NCBI RefSeq assembly: GCF_014656135.1
Contig: NZ_BNBV01000001.1
Location: 310,001 to 374,000 of the forward strand
Length of the DNA: 64,000 nucleotides
Direction: 5' to 3'
Source: Streptomyces thermodiastaticus
Lineage (GTDB): Bacteria > Actinomycetota > Actinomycetes > Streptomycetales > Streptomycetaceae
Position 1 is the stretch's first letter; every line of letters starts with the position of its first letter. This document shows positions 26,675 through 35,506 of this stretch, one piece after another. The translations under genes were made by a program, and so were the position numbers. The notes below the pieces were generated by a model, which did no database searches, was not told where the DNA came from, and was given only the letters and a program-made list of their open reading frames with translations.

Positions 26675-27901
26675 CTAGCGGATGGGCATGCCCGAGAGCG
26701 TGCGGGAGATCACCAGCCGCTGGATCTCGCTCGTGCCCTCGAAAATGGTGTATATGGCCGCGTCGCGGTGCATCCGCTCCACCGGGTACTCCCGGGTGTA
26801 GCCGTTGCCGCCGAGGATCTGGATCGCCTGGGCGGTGACCTTCTTCGCGGTCTCGCTGGCGAAGAGCTTGGACATCGAGCCCTCGGCGGACGTGAACGGC
26901 TTGCCGTTGATCGCCATCCAGGAGGCGCGCCACACCAGCAGGCGGGCGGCGTCGATCTGGGTGCGCATGTCGGCGAGCTGGAAGGCGACGCCCTGGTTGT
27001 CGATGATCGGCCGGCCGAACTGCTCGCGGGTCTTGGCGTAGTCGAGGGCGACCTCGTACGCGGCCCGAGCGGTGCCCACGGCCATCGCGCCGACGGCCGG
27101 GCGGGAGGCCTCGAAGGTGGCCATCGCCGCGTTCTTCACACGCTCGCCGCCCCTCTTGGCCTTCTCCCGGGCGCGGGCCAGGCGCTCGTCCAGCTTCTCC
27201 TTGCCGCCGAGCAGGCAGGAGCCGGGGACGCGCACGTTGTCGAGGATCACCTCGGCGGTGTGGGAGGCGCGGATGCCGTGCTTCTTGAACTTCTGGCCCT
27301 GGGACAGGCCCGGCGTGTTCGGCGGGACGATGAAGGAGGCGTGCCCCTTGGAGCCCAGCTCGGGGTCGACGGAGGCGACGACGACGTGGACGTTGGCGAT
27401 ACCGCCGTTGGTCGCCCAGGTCTTGGTGCCGTTGAGCACCCACTCGTCCTTGGCCTCGTCGTAGACGGCACGGGTGCGCATCGAGGCGACGTCGGAGCCG
27501 GCGTCGGGCTCGGAGGAGCAGAAGGCGGCGACCTTGACGTCGTTCGGGTCGCCGTACATCTGCGGGATCCAGGTGCCGATCTGCTCCTCGGTGCCGTTGG
27601 CGAGGACGCCGACGGCGGCCAGACCGGTGCCGACGATGGACAGGGCTATGCCGGCGTCTCCCCAGAACAGCTCCTCCATCGTCATGGGGATGCCCAAGCC
27701 GGTGGGGTCGAAGTACTGCTGGGCGTAGAAGTCGAGGGAGTAGATGCCGACCTTGGCGGCCTCCTGGATGATCGGCCAGGGGGTCTCCTCGCGCTCGTCC
27801 CATTCGGCGGCGGCCGGGCGGATGACATCGGCGGCGAAGCCGTGCAGCCAGTCCCGCACCTCCTTCTGCTCGTCGTTCAGCTCCATGGTGAACTCCGCCA
27901 T
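26675..27901 (-). CDS. Acyl-CoA dehydrogenase
   Basis: A 408-residue FAD-dependent acyl-CoA dehydrogenase with the canonical catalytic Glu (E388 in FEGTSEIQRL). Other motifs are AAFCSSEPDAGSDVASM, GTKTWATNGGIANV and QILGGNGYTREYPVERMHRDA. Between the beta domain and the C-terminal helices lies a charged insertion of about 20 residues (DERLARAREKAKRGGERVKN) that is not usual in short-chain members. Transcribed divergently from a TetR gene that probably controls it through the 27934-27955 palindrome. Confidence 0.92.
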   Translation of the reverse strand: MAEFTMELNDEQKEVRDWLHGFAADVIRPAAAEWDEREETPWPIIQEAAKVGIYSLDFYAQQYFDPTGLGIPMTMEELFWGDAGIALSIVGTGLAAVGVLANGTEEQIGTWIPQMYGDPNDVKVAAFCSSEPDAGSDVASMRTRAVYDEAKDEWVLNGTKTWATNGGIANVHVVVASVDPELGSKGHASFIVPPNTPGLSQGQKFKKHGIRASHTAEVILDNVRVPGSCLLGGKEKLDERLARAREKAKRGGERVKNAAMATFEASRPAVGAMAVGTARAAYEVALDYAKTREQFGRPIIDNQGVAFQLADMRTQIDAARLLVWRASWMAINGKPFTSAEGSMSKLFASETAKKVTAQAIQILGGNGYTREYPVERMHRDAAIYTIFEGTSEIQRLVISRTLSGMPIR

Positions 27902-27933
27902 GACCCCTCCAGTGGCACACCGGCTGTTACTTG

Positions 27934-27955
27934 CGGTAACCGTACTGTGTTACCG
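27934..27955. promoter_or_regulatory. Candidate TetR operator between the acyl-CoA dehydrogenase and TetR genes
   Basis: CGGTAAC-8 bp-GTTACCG is a perfect 7-bp inverted repeat in the 176-base divergent gap. A second smaller repeat, GTTAC-TTGCG-GTAAC (27926-27940), overlaps it, giving three GTTAC-type arms in 30 bp. Confidence 0.6.
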
Positions 27956-28077
27956 ACCAGTAGGAAAAGTCAAATGCCGCATGATCCCGCAGGTCGCTGC
28001 GGCCCGTTCGAGGCCGGAGGGCCGGTTGGTGTTACGTTGCGCAGGCGTCACCGATTCAGCACGGGTGGGGAGAGCTC

Positions 28078-28722
28078 ATGGACACCACGCAGCGCACCGA
28101 CCGGCAGCGGTCCGCCGACCGTCGACGGCGCGAGCTGCTGGAGGCCGCCGACCGGGTGGTGCTGCGCGACGGCCCGCAGGCCTCGATGAACGCCATCGCC
28201 GCCGAGGCCGGCATCACCAAGCCGATCCTCTACCGCCACTTCGGCGACAAGGGCGGCCTGTACGCGGCGCTCGCCCAGCGCCACACCGACGCCCTGCTCG
28301 ACTCGCTGCGGGCCGCGCTGGACGCGCCCGCGGAGCGGCGCGAGCGGGTGGAGTCCACGCTGGACACCTATCTCGCGGCCATCGAGGCCCGTCCGCAGGT
28401 CTACCGCTTTCTGATGCACCCGGCGGAGGGCGGCCAGGGCAGCGACCAGGGCTTCGACGTCGGCAAGCACTCCGCGCCGCTGCTGCGCCGCATGGGCGAG
28501 GAACTGGCCCAGGTCATCGAGGAGCGCCTGGACCTGGGGCCGGGCAGCCGGCAGCTGGCCCGGGTGTGGGGCCACGGCATCGTCGGCATGATGCACGCGG
28601 CCGGCGACTGGTGGCTGGGCGAGCGCCCCTGCTCCCGGGCGGAGCTGGTCCGCGGCCTCGCCGACCTGCTGTGGGGCCGCCTCGCCGCGGTCGACGACAA
28701 GACGGACAGCCCCGGGTTCTAG
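28078..28722 (+). CDS. TetR/AcrR family transcriptional regulator
   Basis: A 214-residue regulator. Residues about 14-65 form the TetR DNA-binding domain (RRRELLEAADRVVLRDG, then SMNAIAAEAGITKPILYRHF). The ligand domain includes RPQVYRFLMHP and a Trp-rich helix DWWLGERPC. Divergent pairing with an acyl-CoA dehydrogenase suggests it senses an acyl-CoA and represses that gene and itself; this is inference. A GGGGAGAG site precedes the ATG. Confidence 0.9.
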   Translation: MDTTQRTDRQRSADRRRRELLEAADRVVLRDGPQASMNAIAAEAGITKPILYRHFGDKGGLYAALAQRHTDALLDSLRAALDAPAERRERVESTLDTYLAAIEARPQVYRFLMHPAEGGQGSDQGFDVGKHSAPLLRRMGEELAQVIEERLDLGPGSRQLARVWGHGIVGMMHAAGDWWLGERPCSRAELVRGLADLLWGRLAAVDDKTDSPGF

Positions 28723-28822
28723 GCCGCGTCCACGGCATCGCGTCGTTGGCCCGCAGGCGGCACGGCCGGACGACGTCACCGGGCTCGCCGTCCCGGCCTG
28801 GTGCCGCGGACCGCACGCGCCG

Positions 28823-29368
28823 TCAGCCGCGCCTGCCCCACTCGGTCCTGGCCGCCCGGCGGAGCACCCTGCGCCTGCGCCGGTCGGGGAGACGGTCCAC
28901 GTACAGCCGGCCGTCCAGATGGTCGCACTCGTGCTGCAGACAGCGGGCGAAGAAGCCCGTGCCGCGCACGGTGACGGGCTCGCCGGTCACCGTGAAGCCC
29001 TCCACCACCGCCTCGTCGTACCGCTCGGTGCCGGCCTCCAGACCGGGCAGCGACAGACAGCCCTCCGGGCCGCGCACCGCGACTCCGTCCACCGACACCA
29101 GGCGCGGGTTGACCACGTGCCCGAGGTGCCGCACGTCCTCGTCGTCGGGGCAGTCGTAGACGAACACGCGCAAGTCCTCGCCCACCTGGTTGGCGGCCAG
29201 CCCGACCCCGCGCGCCGCGTACATGGTGGCGAACAAGTCCTCGACGAGAGCGGTGAGTTCAGGACCGAAGGAGGTGACCTCGCGGCACGGGGCGTGCAGG
29301 GTGGCGTCGCCGAGCAGGGTGAGAGGCCTCACGCGCCCGCGTGCGCCCGGGATGGAGCGGTGTCGCAT
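28823..29368 (-). CDS. def: Peptide deformylase
   Basis: Removes the N-formyl group from nascent proteins, using a divalent metal. All three motifs are present: GVGLAANQ, EGCLSLPG and QHECDHLDG (metal ligands Cys and the two His). At 181 residues it is normal length, with an Arg-rich C-terminal tail. Streptomyces carry several def genes and this is one of the paralogues, not next to fmt. Convergent with the TetR gene; divergent from murT. Confidence 0.93.
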   Translation of the reverse strand: MRHRSIPGARGRVRPLTLLGDATLHAPCREVTSFGPELTALVEDLFATMYAARGVGLAANQVGEDLRVFVYDCPDDEDVRHLGHVVNPRLVSVDGVAVRGPEGCLSLPGLEAGTERYDEAVVEGFTVTGEPVTVRGTGFFARCLQHECDHLDGRLYVDRLPDRRRRRVLRRAARTEWGRRG

Positions 29369-29549
29369 GGCGGCAAGGGTACGGTTCCGGTGGGCGACGG
29401 CCGGCGCGTGGCCCCTGGGACGGCGCCGGAACCGTGGTCGCCGTGACGGCGGCGGGATTCGGGAGCACGATCGGATCTCGATAGGCTGATGCCCACATCG
29501 CTGCCGGACGGCTCAGGCGCGGCGCGTACGCAAGGAGGATCGAGAACTG

Positions 29550-30788
29550 ATGGCAGGCAACTCGGACCCGCTCACGCCGCGGGCCAAGCTGGCCGTGACC
29601 GCAGGCAAGGCGGTCGCTGCGGCATCGCGCGCCGCGGGGCGCGGCAGCGGTTCGGTGATCGGCGGCCGGGTGGCGCTCAAGCTCGACCCCGACCTGCTTC
29701 GCCGGCTTGCGCAGAACCTCGACGTGGTCCTGGTGTCGGCGACCAACGGCAAGACGACCACCACCCGGCTCATCGCGGAGGCGCTGCGGGCGGCCGGCCC
29801 GGTGGCCTCCAACGCGCTCGGCGCCAACATGCCCGCCGGCATCACCTCGGCCCTGGCGGGCGGCACGGACGCGAAGTTCGGGGTGATCGAGGTCGACGAG
29901 AAGTACCTCGCGGCCGTGGCCCGGGACACCGAACCCAAGTGCATCGCCCTGCTCAACCTCTCCCGCGACCAGCTGGACCGTGCGGCGGAGACCCGGATGC
30001 TCGCCGAGAACTGGCGCGAGGGACTGGCCGGGTCCAAGGCGGTGATCGTGGCCAACTGCGACGACCCGCTGGTGGTGTGGGCCGCCTCCTCATCCCCCAA
30101 CGTGATCTGGGTGGCGGCCGGGCAGATGTGGAAGGACGACGCCTGGTCCTGCCCGTCCTGCGGCGGCGTGCTGCAGCGCCCGGGCGACGACTGGTACTGC
30201 CACGAGTGCGGCTTCCGCCGGCCCACGCCCAGCTGGGCGCTCTCCGGCGACCACGTGCTGGACCCGCACGGGTCCGCCTGGCCCATCCACCTGCAGCTGC
30301 CGGGCCGCGCCAACAAGGCCAACGCCGCGTCCTCCGCGGCCGTCGCCGCCGTCTTCGGGGTGCCGCCGCAGGTCGCCCTGGAGCGGATGTACCAGGTGCA
30401 GGCGGTCGCCGGACGCTACGACGTGGTGCAGTTCCAGGGCCGCGACCTGCGCCTGCTGCTGGCGAAGAACCCGGCCGGCTGGCTGGAGACCTTCTCGCTG
30501 ATCGACCCGGCACCCGCACCGGTCATCCTGTCCGTGAACGCGCGCAGCGCCGACGGCACCGACACCTCCTGGCTGTGGGACGTCGACTACACCCGTCTGA
30601 CCGGCCACCCGCTCTTCGTGCTCGGCGACCGCAAGCTGGACCTCGCGGTGCGCCTGGAGGTCGCGAACCAGCAGTTCCAGGTCTGCGACAGCCTCGAACA
30701 GGCCGTCCAGCAGGCCCCGCCCGGACGGATCGAGGTCATCGCCAACTACACCGCGTTCCAGGACCTGCGCCGCCGCGTCGGCAACTGA
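29550..30788 (+). CDS. murT: Lipid II isoglutaminyl synthase, MurT subunit
   Basis: With GatD, amidates the alpha-carboxyl of D-Glu in lipid II. The 412-residue protein has the Mur-ligase ATP loop ATNGKTTTT (64-72), the central domain with a four-Cys zinc ribbon (C201, C204, C217, C220: CPSC and CHEC) that is diagnostic for MurT, and the C-terminal DUF1727 domain. gatD follows 20 bases downstream in the same operon. An AGGAGGA-type site precedes the ATG. Confidence 0.94.
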   Translation: MAGNSDPLTPRAKLAVTAGKAVAAASRAAGRGSGSVIGGRVALKLDPDLLRRLAQNLDVVLVSATNGKTTTTRLIAEALRAAGPVASNALGANMPAGITSALAGGTDAKFGVIEVDEKYLAAVARDTEPKCIALLNLSRDQLDRAAETRMLAENWREGLAGSKAVIVANCDDPLVVWAASSSPNVIWVAAGQMWKDDAWSCPSCGGVLQRPGDDWYCHECGFRRPTPSWALSGDHVLDPHGSAWPIHLQLPGRANKANAASSAAVAAVFGVPPQVALERMYQVQAVAGRYDVVQFQGRDLRLLLAKNPAGWLETFSLIDPAPAPVILSVNARSADGTDTSWLWDVDYTRLTGHPLFVLGDRKLDLAVRLEVANQQFQVCDSLEQAVQQAPPGRIEVIANYTAFQDLRRRVGN

Positions 30789-30808
30789 CCGAAAAGGACG
30801 ACGACTTC

Positions 30809-31537
30809 ATGAGCGACAACCAACTGCGGGTGGTGTGGGTCTACCCGGACCTGCTGAGCACCTACGGCGACCAGGGCAACGTGCTCGTCGTGGAGCGGCG
30901 GGCCCGGCAGCGGGGCCTGGACGTGGCCCGTCTCGACGTGCGCAGCGACCAGCCGATCCCCACCTCCGGCGACATCTACCTGATCGGCGGCGGCGAGGAC
31001 CGGCCGCAGCGGCTGGCCGCCGAGCGGCTGCGCCGTGACGGCCACCTGTACCAGGCGGTGCAGAACGGCGCGATCGTCTTCGCGGTGTGCGCCGGCTACC
31101 AGATCCTCGGCCACGAGTTCGTCAACGACCTCGGCCAGCGCGAGCCGGGCCTGGGCCTGCTGGACGTGGTGTCGATGCGCGGCGAGGGCGAGCGGTGCGT
31201 CGGCGACGTGCTGGCGGACATCGACCCGCAGCTCGGCCTGCCGCCGCTCACCGGCTTCGAGAACCACCAGGGCGTCACCCACCTGGGTCCGACGGCCCGG
31301 CCGTTGGCGCAGGTCCGCATCGGCCGGGGCAACGGCACGGGCGACGGCACGGAGGGTGCGTACAACGACACCGTCTTCGGCACGTACATGCACGGCCCGG
31401 TGCTGGCCCGCAACCCGCAGATCGCGGACCTGCTGCTGAAGCTGGCCCTGGACGTCAACGCGCTGCCGCCGGTCGACGACCACTGGTACGAGGCGCTGCG
31501 CCAGGAGCGCATCGCGGCCGCGCAGCAGGCCGCGTGA
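30809..31537 (+). CDS. gatD: Lipid II isoglutaminyl synthase, glutamine amidotransferase subunit GatD
   Basis: Supplies ammonia from glutamine to MurT. The 242-residue class I (triad-type) glutaminase has nucleophile C94 in FAVCAGYQILG, the same number as in S. aureus GatD, and His195 in GTYMHGPVLARNP. It was often misnamed cobyric acid synthase. Start ATG at 30809 with AAAAGGACGACGA upstream; a strong terminator follows 29 bases after the stop. Confidence 0.94.
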   Translation: MSDNQLRVVWVYPDLLSTYGDQGNVLVVERRARQRGLDVARLDVRSDQPIPTSGDIYLIGGGEDRPQRLAAERLRRDGHLYQAVQNGAIVFAVCAGYQILGHEFVNDLGQREPGLGLLDVVSMRGEGERCVGDVLADIDPQLGLPPLTGFENHQGVTHLGPTARPLAQVRIGRGNGTGDGTEGAYNDTVFGTYMHGPVLARNPQIADLLLKLALDVNALPPVDDHWYEALRQERIAAAQQAA

Positions 31538-31566
31538 CGCGGGCCGAGTGCCCCGGAGCGTGTGAC

Positions 31567-31611
31567 GGCGCCCGCCCGGCAGGTTCCCGCGAGGGCTGCC
31601 GGGCGGGCGCC
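31567..31611 (+). terminator. Terminator of murT-gatD
   Basis: A perfect 16-bp GC stem (31567-31582 with 31596-31611, beginning GGCGCCCGCC) and a 13-base loop. Confidence 0.9.
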
Positions 31612-31756
31612 GGTGTGTGTGCGACCGCGGCCCCCGGGTCCGGGCGGCGGCCGCCTCAGGTGCTCGCGGAACCGGCCTGCCGGCACGCTGCCAGAGCCCG
31701 TCTGACGGGACGTATGCACAGGTGAGCAGGGCCGTCCAGCAGGCGGACGCACGGTG

Positions 31757-31784
31757 CTGACAGGGCCCCGGATGCCGCTAGGGT
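31757..31784 (+). promoter_or_regulatory. Candidate promoter of pfkA
   Basis: CTGACA (31757-31762), 16-bp spacer, TAGGGT (31779-31784), leaving a leader of about 60 bases before the ATG at 31849. Confidence 0.45.
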
Positions 31785-31848
31785 GGCGGGGATCGAGCCG
31801 GACAGGGCGGTCCGGTCCCCAGCCCCTGCGGAGAAGGTATATCGGGCT

Positions 31849-32874
31849 ATGCGCATTGGTGTCCTCACGTCCGGCGGCGACTGCCCCGGCCTGAACGCCG
31901 TCATCCGGTCTGTCGTGCACCGTGCCGTCGCCGACCACGGCGACGAGGTCATCGGTTTCCGCGACGGCTGGAAGGGCCTCCTGGAGTGCGACTACCTCAA
32001 GCTCGACCTCGACGCGGTCGGCGGCATCCTTTCCCGCGGCGGCACCATCCTCGGCTCCTCCCGGGTCCGCCCGGAGCATCTGCGGGGCGGCGTGGAGCGG
32101 GCCAAGGGCCATGTCCAGGACCTGGGACTGGATGCGATCATCCCGATCGGCGGCGAGGGCACCCTGAAGGCGGCCCGGCTGCTGTCGGACGCCGGCCTGC
32201 CGATCGTCGGTGTGCCCAAGACCATCGACAACGACATCGCCGCCACGGACGTCACCTTCGGCTTCGACACGGCCGTGACCGTCGCCACCGAGGCCCTGGA
32301 CCGGCTGAAGACCACCGCCGAGTCGCACCAGCGGGTGCTGATCGTGGAGGTCATGGGCCGGCACACCGGCTGGATCGCGCTGCAGTCCGGGATGGCGGCC
32401 GGCGCGCACGCCGTGGTGGTGCCGGAGTGGCCCTTCGACATCGAGGAGCTGACGCGGAAGGTCGGCGAGCGGTTCGCGGCGGGCAAGCGGTTCGCCATCG
32501 TGGTGGCCGCCGAGGGTGCCAAGCCCAAGCCCGGCACGATGGACTTCGACGAGGGCGGCACGGACATCTACGGCCACGAGCGGTTCGCCGGTGTCGCCCG
32601 ACAGCTCGCCGTGGAGCTGGAGCGGCGCCTGGGCAAGGAGGCGCGTCCGGTCATCCTCGGACACGTCCAGCGCGGCGGCACCCCGACGGCCTACGACCGG
32701 GTGCTGGCCACCCGTTTCGGCTGGCACGCCGTCGAGGCGGTGCACCGCGGCGAGTTCGGCCGGATGACGGCGCTGCGCGGCACCCACATCGTCACGGTGC
32801 CGCTGGCCGAGGCCGTTCAGACCCTCAAGACGGTGCCGGCAAAGCGCTACGCCGAAGCGGACTGCGTGCTGTAG
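31849..32874 (+). CDS. pfkA: 6-phosphofructokinase
   Basis: Phosphorylates fructose 6-phosphate to the 1,6-bisphosphate in glycolysis. The 341-residue length matches the Streptomyces enzymes. Substrate motifs are TSGGDCPGLNAVI, PIGGEGTL, PKTIDNDI and EVMGRHTGWIA. The phosphodonor-determining residues are G104 (ATP type) and K124 (the residue normally seen in pyrophosphate enzymes), the mixed state known for ATP-dependent actinobacterial PFKs. Streptomyces have several paralogues. GAGAAGG precedes the ATG. Confidence 0.93.
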   Translation: MRIGVLTSGGDCPGLNAVIRSVVHRAVADHGDEVIGFRDGWKGLLECDYLKLDLDAVGGILSRGGTILGSSRVRPEHLRGGVERAKGHVQDLGLDAIIPIGGEGTLKAARLLSDAGLPIVGVPKTIDNDIAATDVTFGFDTAVTVATEALDRLKTTAESHQRVLIVEVMGRHTGWIALQSGMAAGAHAVVVPEWPFDIEELTRKVGERFAAGKRFAIVVAAEGAKPKPGTMDFDEGGTDIYGHERFAGVARQLAVELERRLGKEARPVILGHVQRGGTPTAYDRVLATRFGWHAVEAVHRGEFGRMTALRGTHIVTVPLAEAVQTLKTVPAKRYAEADCVL

Positions 32875-32893
32875 GACACCCCGCGCCTCATCC

Positions 32894-32923
32894 CGCCCCC
32901 GGTCGCGGTCGCGGCCGGGGGCG
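32894..32923 (+). terminator. Terminator of pfkA
   Basis: CGCCCCCGG (32894-32902) and CCGGGGGCG (32915-32923) form a 9-bp stem with a 12-base loop, 20 bases after the stop. Confidence 0.75.
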
Positions 32924-33009
32924 CCTCTAATCTGGGTGCGGACGGACAGCTGCGGATGCCTCCAGCTGTGGTCGGAGAGCACATACCCCCACGAATCAGG
33001 AGCCGGCGG

Positions 33010-33960
33010 ATGGATCACAGCGGGCACGGCATGATGGCGGATCTGCCGCCGTTCACGCTGGGACGTGGACTGCAGTGGTCCGCGGACCCGTTCTTCCTGG
33101 TGGCCTGCGTGCTCGCGCTCGTGCTGTACGGCTGGGGCGTGGTGCGGCTGCGGCGGCGCGGCGACGCCTGGCCGGTGGGCCGGACGGTGTCCTTCGTCGT
33201 CGGTGTGCTGACCGTGGGCCTGATGATGTGCACCGCGCTGAACGACTACGGCATGGTCATGTTCAGCGTGCACATGGTCCAGCACATGGTGATCAGCATG
33301 CTCTCGCCGATCCTCGTCCTCCTGGGCGCCCCGATCACCCTGGCGCTGCGGGCGCTGCCGCCGGCGGGCCGGGGCCGCAAGGGGCCGCGGGAGCTGCTGC
33401 TGGCGCTGCTGCACAGCCGGTACGTGCGGGTCGTCACCCACCCCGGGTTCACCATCCCGGTGTTCATCGCGAGCCTGTACGCGCTGTACTTCACCCCGCT
33501 GTTCGACTTCCTGATGGGCTCCAAGACGGGGCACATCGCGATGATGGTGCACTTCCTCGCGGTCGGTGTGGTGTTCTTCTGGCCGATCATGGGCGTGGAC
33601 CCGGGCCCGCACCGCCCCGGGTACCTGATGCGGATGCTGGAGCTGTTCGCGGGCATGCCGTTCCACGCGTTCTTCGGCATCGCGCTGATGATGGGGTCCA
33701 CGCCCATGGTGGACACCTTCCGGCACCCGCCCGCCTCCCTCGGCATCGAGGCCCTGTCCGACCAGAGCGCGGCCGGCGGCATCGCCTGGGCCTTCAGCGA
33801 GGTCCCGTCCGTGCTGGTGCTGCTGGCGCTGCTGTTCCAGTGGTACCGCTCCGAGCAGCGGCAGGCCAGGCGCAAGGACCGGGCCGCGGACCGGGACGGC
33901 GACAAGGAGCTGGAGGCGTACAACGCCTACCTCGCCTCGCTCCACGCCCGCGGCAACTGA
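33010..33960 (+). CDS. Cytochrome c oxidase assembly protein, CtaG/DUF1404-like
   Basis: A 316-residue polytopic membrane protein with about seven transmembrane helices. Conserved His-rich patches (MDHSGHGMM at the N-terminus, HMVQHMVISMLSPI, MMVHFLAVGVVFFWP, FHAFFGIALMM) are typical of the caa3_CtaG family, thought to help insert copper into cytochrome oxidase. The ATG at 33010 (after AGGAGC) is preferred over the upstream in-frame ATG at 32956. No cta genes are adjacent; a small membrane gene follows. Confidence 0.85.
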   Translation: MDHSGHGMMADLPPFTLGRGLQWSADPFFLVACVLALVLYGWGVVRLRRRGDAWPVGRTVSFVVGVLTVGLMMCTALNDYGMVMFSVHMVQHMVISMLSPILVLLGAPITLALRALPPAGRGRKGPRELLLALLHSRYVRVVTHPGFTIPVFIASLYALYFTPLFDFLMGSKTGHIAMMVHFLAVGVVFFWPIMGVDPGPHRPGYLMRMLELFAGMPFHAFFGIALMMGSTPMVDTFRHPPASLGIEALSDQSAAGGIAWAFSEVPSVLVLLALLFQWYRSEQRQARRKDRAADRDGDKELEAYNAYLASLHARGN

Positions 33961-34089
33961 CGCCCGGGCCGGCCGCGGCACATCTTTCCTCGCGCGATTC
34001 CCCCGCACCGGCACCGCCCGGACGGGGGAATCGCGGCACCATGGAGTGGCTCGGCTCCCGCGGATCCACCCACGAGGAAGGTGCCTGCG

Positions 34090-34260
34090 ATGCCCGGTTC
34101 GACGGACGGTGCCACGCGGACCATGGGGGCGCTCACGGTGGGCTCCCTGGTCGCGGTGACGGCGTACACGGTGGCGCTCGGCGGCAACGGCTGGCTGTGG
34201 TTCGGCTGGGTGGTGCTCGGACTGGTCACCCTGTGCCTGATGCTCCTCCACGGCAGATGA
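34090..34260 (+). CDS. Small membrane protein, 56 aa
   Basis: A short frame starting MPGSTDGATRTMGALTVGSL with a good GAGGAAGG ribosome site. It has two hydrophobic segments (LVAVTAYTVALGG and LWFGWVVLGLVTLCLMLL) and stops at 34260. It lies 129 bases after the CtaG-like gene and may be its partner. No family was recognised. Confidence 0.6.
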   Translation: MPGSTDGATRTMGALTVGSLVAVTAYTVALGGNGWLWFGWVVLGLVTLCLMLLHGR

Positions 34261-34291
34261 CGCCCCGGGGAGGCGCGCTCCGCCCCGCCTC

Positions 34292-35506
34292 TCAGTCCTG
34301 GCCGAGCTGCCCGAGGTGCCCGGAGGAGTGCACGCCCGGCTGGTACTTCGGCAGCCGGACGGTGATCTTCATGCCGGCTCCGGGCGCGGTCTCGATGACC
34401 AGTCCGTGGTCGTCGCCGTAGACCTGCCGCAGCCGGTCGTCGGCGTTGGACAGCCCGATGCCGCCGGAGGGGCTCTCGTCCCCGGCGAGGATGCGGCGCA
34501 GCAGATCCGGGTCCATCCCGGCGCCGTCGTCCTCGATCACGACCAGCGCCTCGGCGCCGGCGTCCTGCGCGGTGATCTGGATGTGGCAGGTGCCGGCCCT
34601 GCCCTCCAGGCCGTGCTTGACGGCGTTCTCCACCAGCGGCTGAAGGCACAGGAACGGCAGGGTGACCGGGAGCACCTCGGGCGCGATCTGCAGGGTGACG
34701 GCGAGGCGGTCGCCGAAGCGGGCCCGGGCCAGGGAGAGGTACTGCTCGATGGCGTGCAGTTCGTCCGCCAGCGTGGTGAAGGTGCCGTGCCGGCGGAAGG
34801 AGTAGCGGGTGAACTCGGCGAACTCCAGCAGCAGCTCGCGGGCGCGTTCGGGATCGGTGCGCACGAACGAGGCGATCACCGAGAGCGAGTTGTAGACGAA
34901 GTGCGGGGAGATCTGCGCGCGCAGCGCCCTGATCTCGGCCTCGATGAGCCGGGTGCGGGAGCGGTCGAGCTCGGCGAGTTCCAGCTGGACGGAGACCCAG
35001 CGGGCGACCTCGGCCGCGGCCCGGGCCAGCACGGCGGACTCGCGGGGCGCGCAGGCGACCAGGGCGCCGTGCACGCGGTCGTCCACGGTCAGCGGGGCGA
35101 CGACGGCCCAGCGCACCGGGCAGTCGGGGGCCCGGCAGGTGAGGCGGAAGACCTCCCCGCGGCCGGTGTCGAGCGGGCCGGCGATCCGCTTGATGATCTC
35201 GGTGCGGTGGTGGGCGCCCACGCCGTCCCAGACCAGGACGCGCGTGTTGTCGGTGAGGCACAGCGCGTCGGTGCCGAGCAGGGAGCGCAGCCGGCGGGCG
35301 GACTTGCGGGCGGTCTCCTCGGTCAGCCCGGCCCGCAGCGGCGGCGCGGCGAGCGAGGCGGTGTGCAGGGTCCGGAAGGTGGCGTGCTCGACGGGGGTGC
35401 CGAGGTCGCCCGGGCCGGGCGGGCGGGCGGTGCGCCGGCCCAGCCAGAAGCCGGCGGCGAGCAGCGGCAGCACGGCCGCGCACAGCCCGGCGGCGAACCC
35501 GCTCAC
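34292..35506 (-). CDS. LytS-type sensor histidine kinase with soluble GAF-like sensor
   Basis: A 404-residue kinase. One N-terminal transmembrane helix (residues 4-22) is followed by a GAF-like domain (about 60-175) with a Cys pair in CRAPDC (C124, C129). The phosphoacceptor is H202 in QISPHFVYNS, and the ATPase has PLVENAVKHG and GGIGLSNADDRL. It lacks the multi-pass sensor of LytS or BtsS. Its GTG start overlaps the symporter stop (GTGA). The partner is the LytTR regulator at the head of the same operon. Confidence 0.88.
   Translation of the reverse strand: MSGFAAGLCAAVLPLLAAGFWLGRRTARPPGPGDLGTPVEHATFRTLHTASLAAPPLRAGLTEETARKSARRLRSLLGTDALCLTDNTRVLVWDGVGAHHRTEIIKRIAGPLDTGRGEVFRLTCRAPDCPVRWAVVAPLTVDDRVHGALVACAPRESAVLARAAAEVARWVSVQLELAELDRSRTRLIEAEIRALRAQISPHFVYNSLSVIASFVRTDPERARELLLEFAEFTRYSFRRHGTFTTLADELHAIEQYLSLARARFGDRLAVTLQIAPEVLPVTLPFLCLQPLVENAVKHGLEGRAGTCHIQITAQDAGAEALVVIEDDGAGMDPDLLRRILAGDESPSGGIGLSNADDRLRQVYGDDHGLVIETAPGAGMKITVRLPKYQPGVHSSGHLGQLGQD

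Noticed and set aside
30809..31537. Cobyric acid synthase (cobalamin) annotation for this gene
   Set aside because: It lacks the N-terminal synthetase domain and follows a zinc-ribbon MurT, so GatD is the right call.
31849..32874. Pyrophosphate-dependent phosphofructokinase, because of K124
   Set aside because: Residue 104 is Gly, not Asp, which in actinobacterial enzymes goes with ATP use.
31096..34251. A 1051-codon open frame on the minus strand
   Set aside because: It is antisense to gatD, pfkA and the CtaG-like gene, with His/Arg/Gly-rich composition typical of shadow frames.
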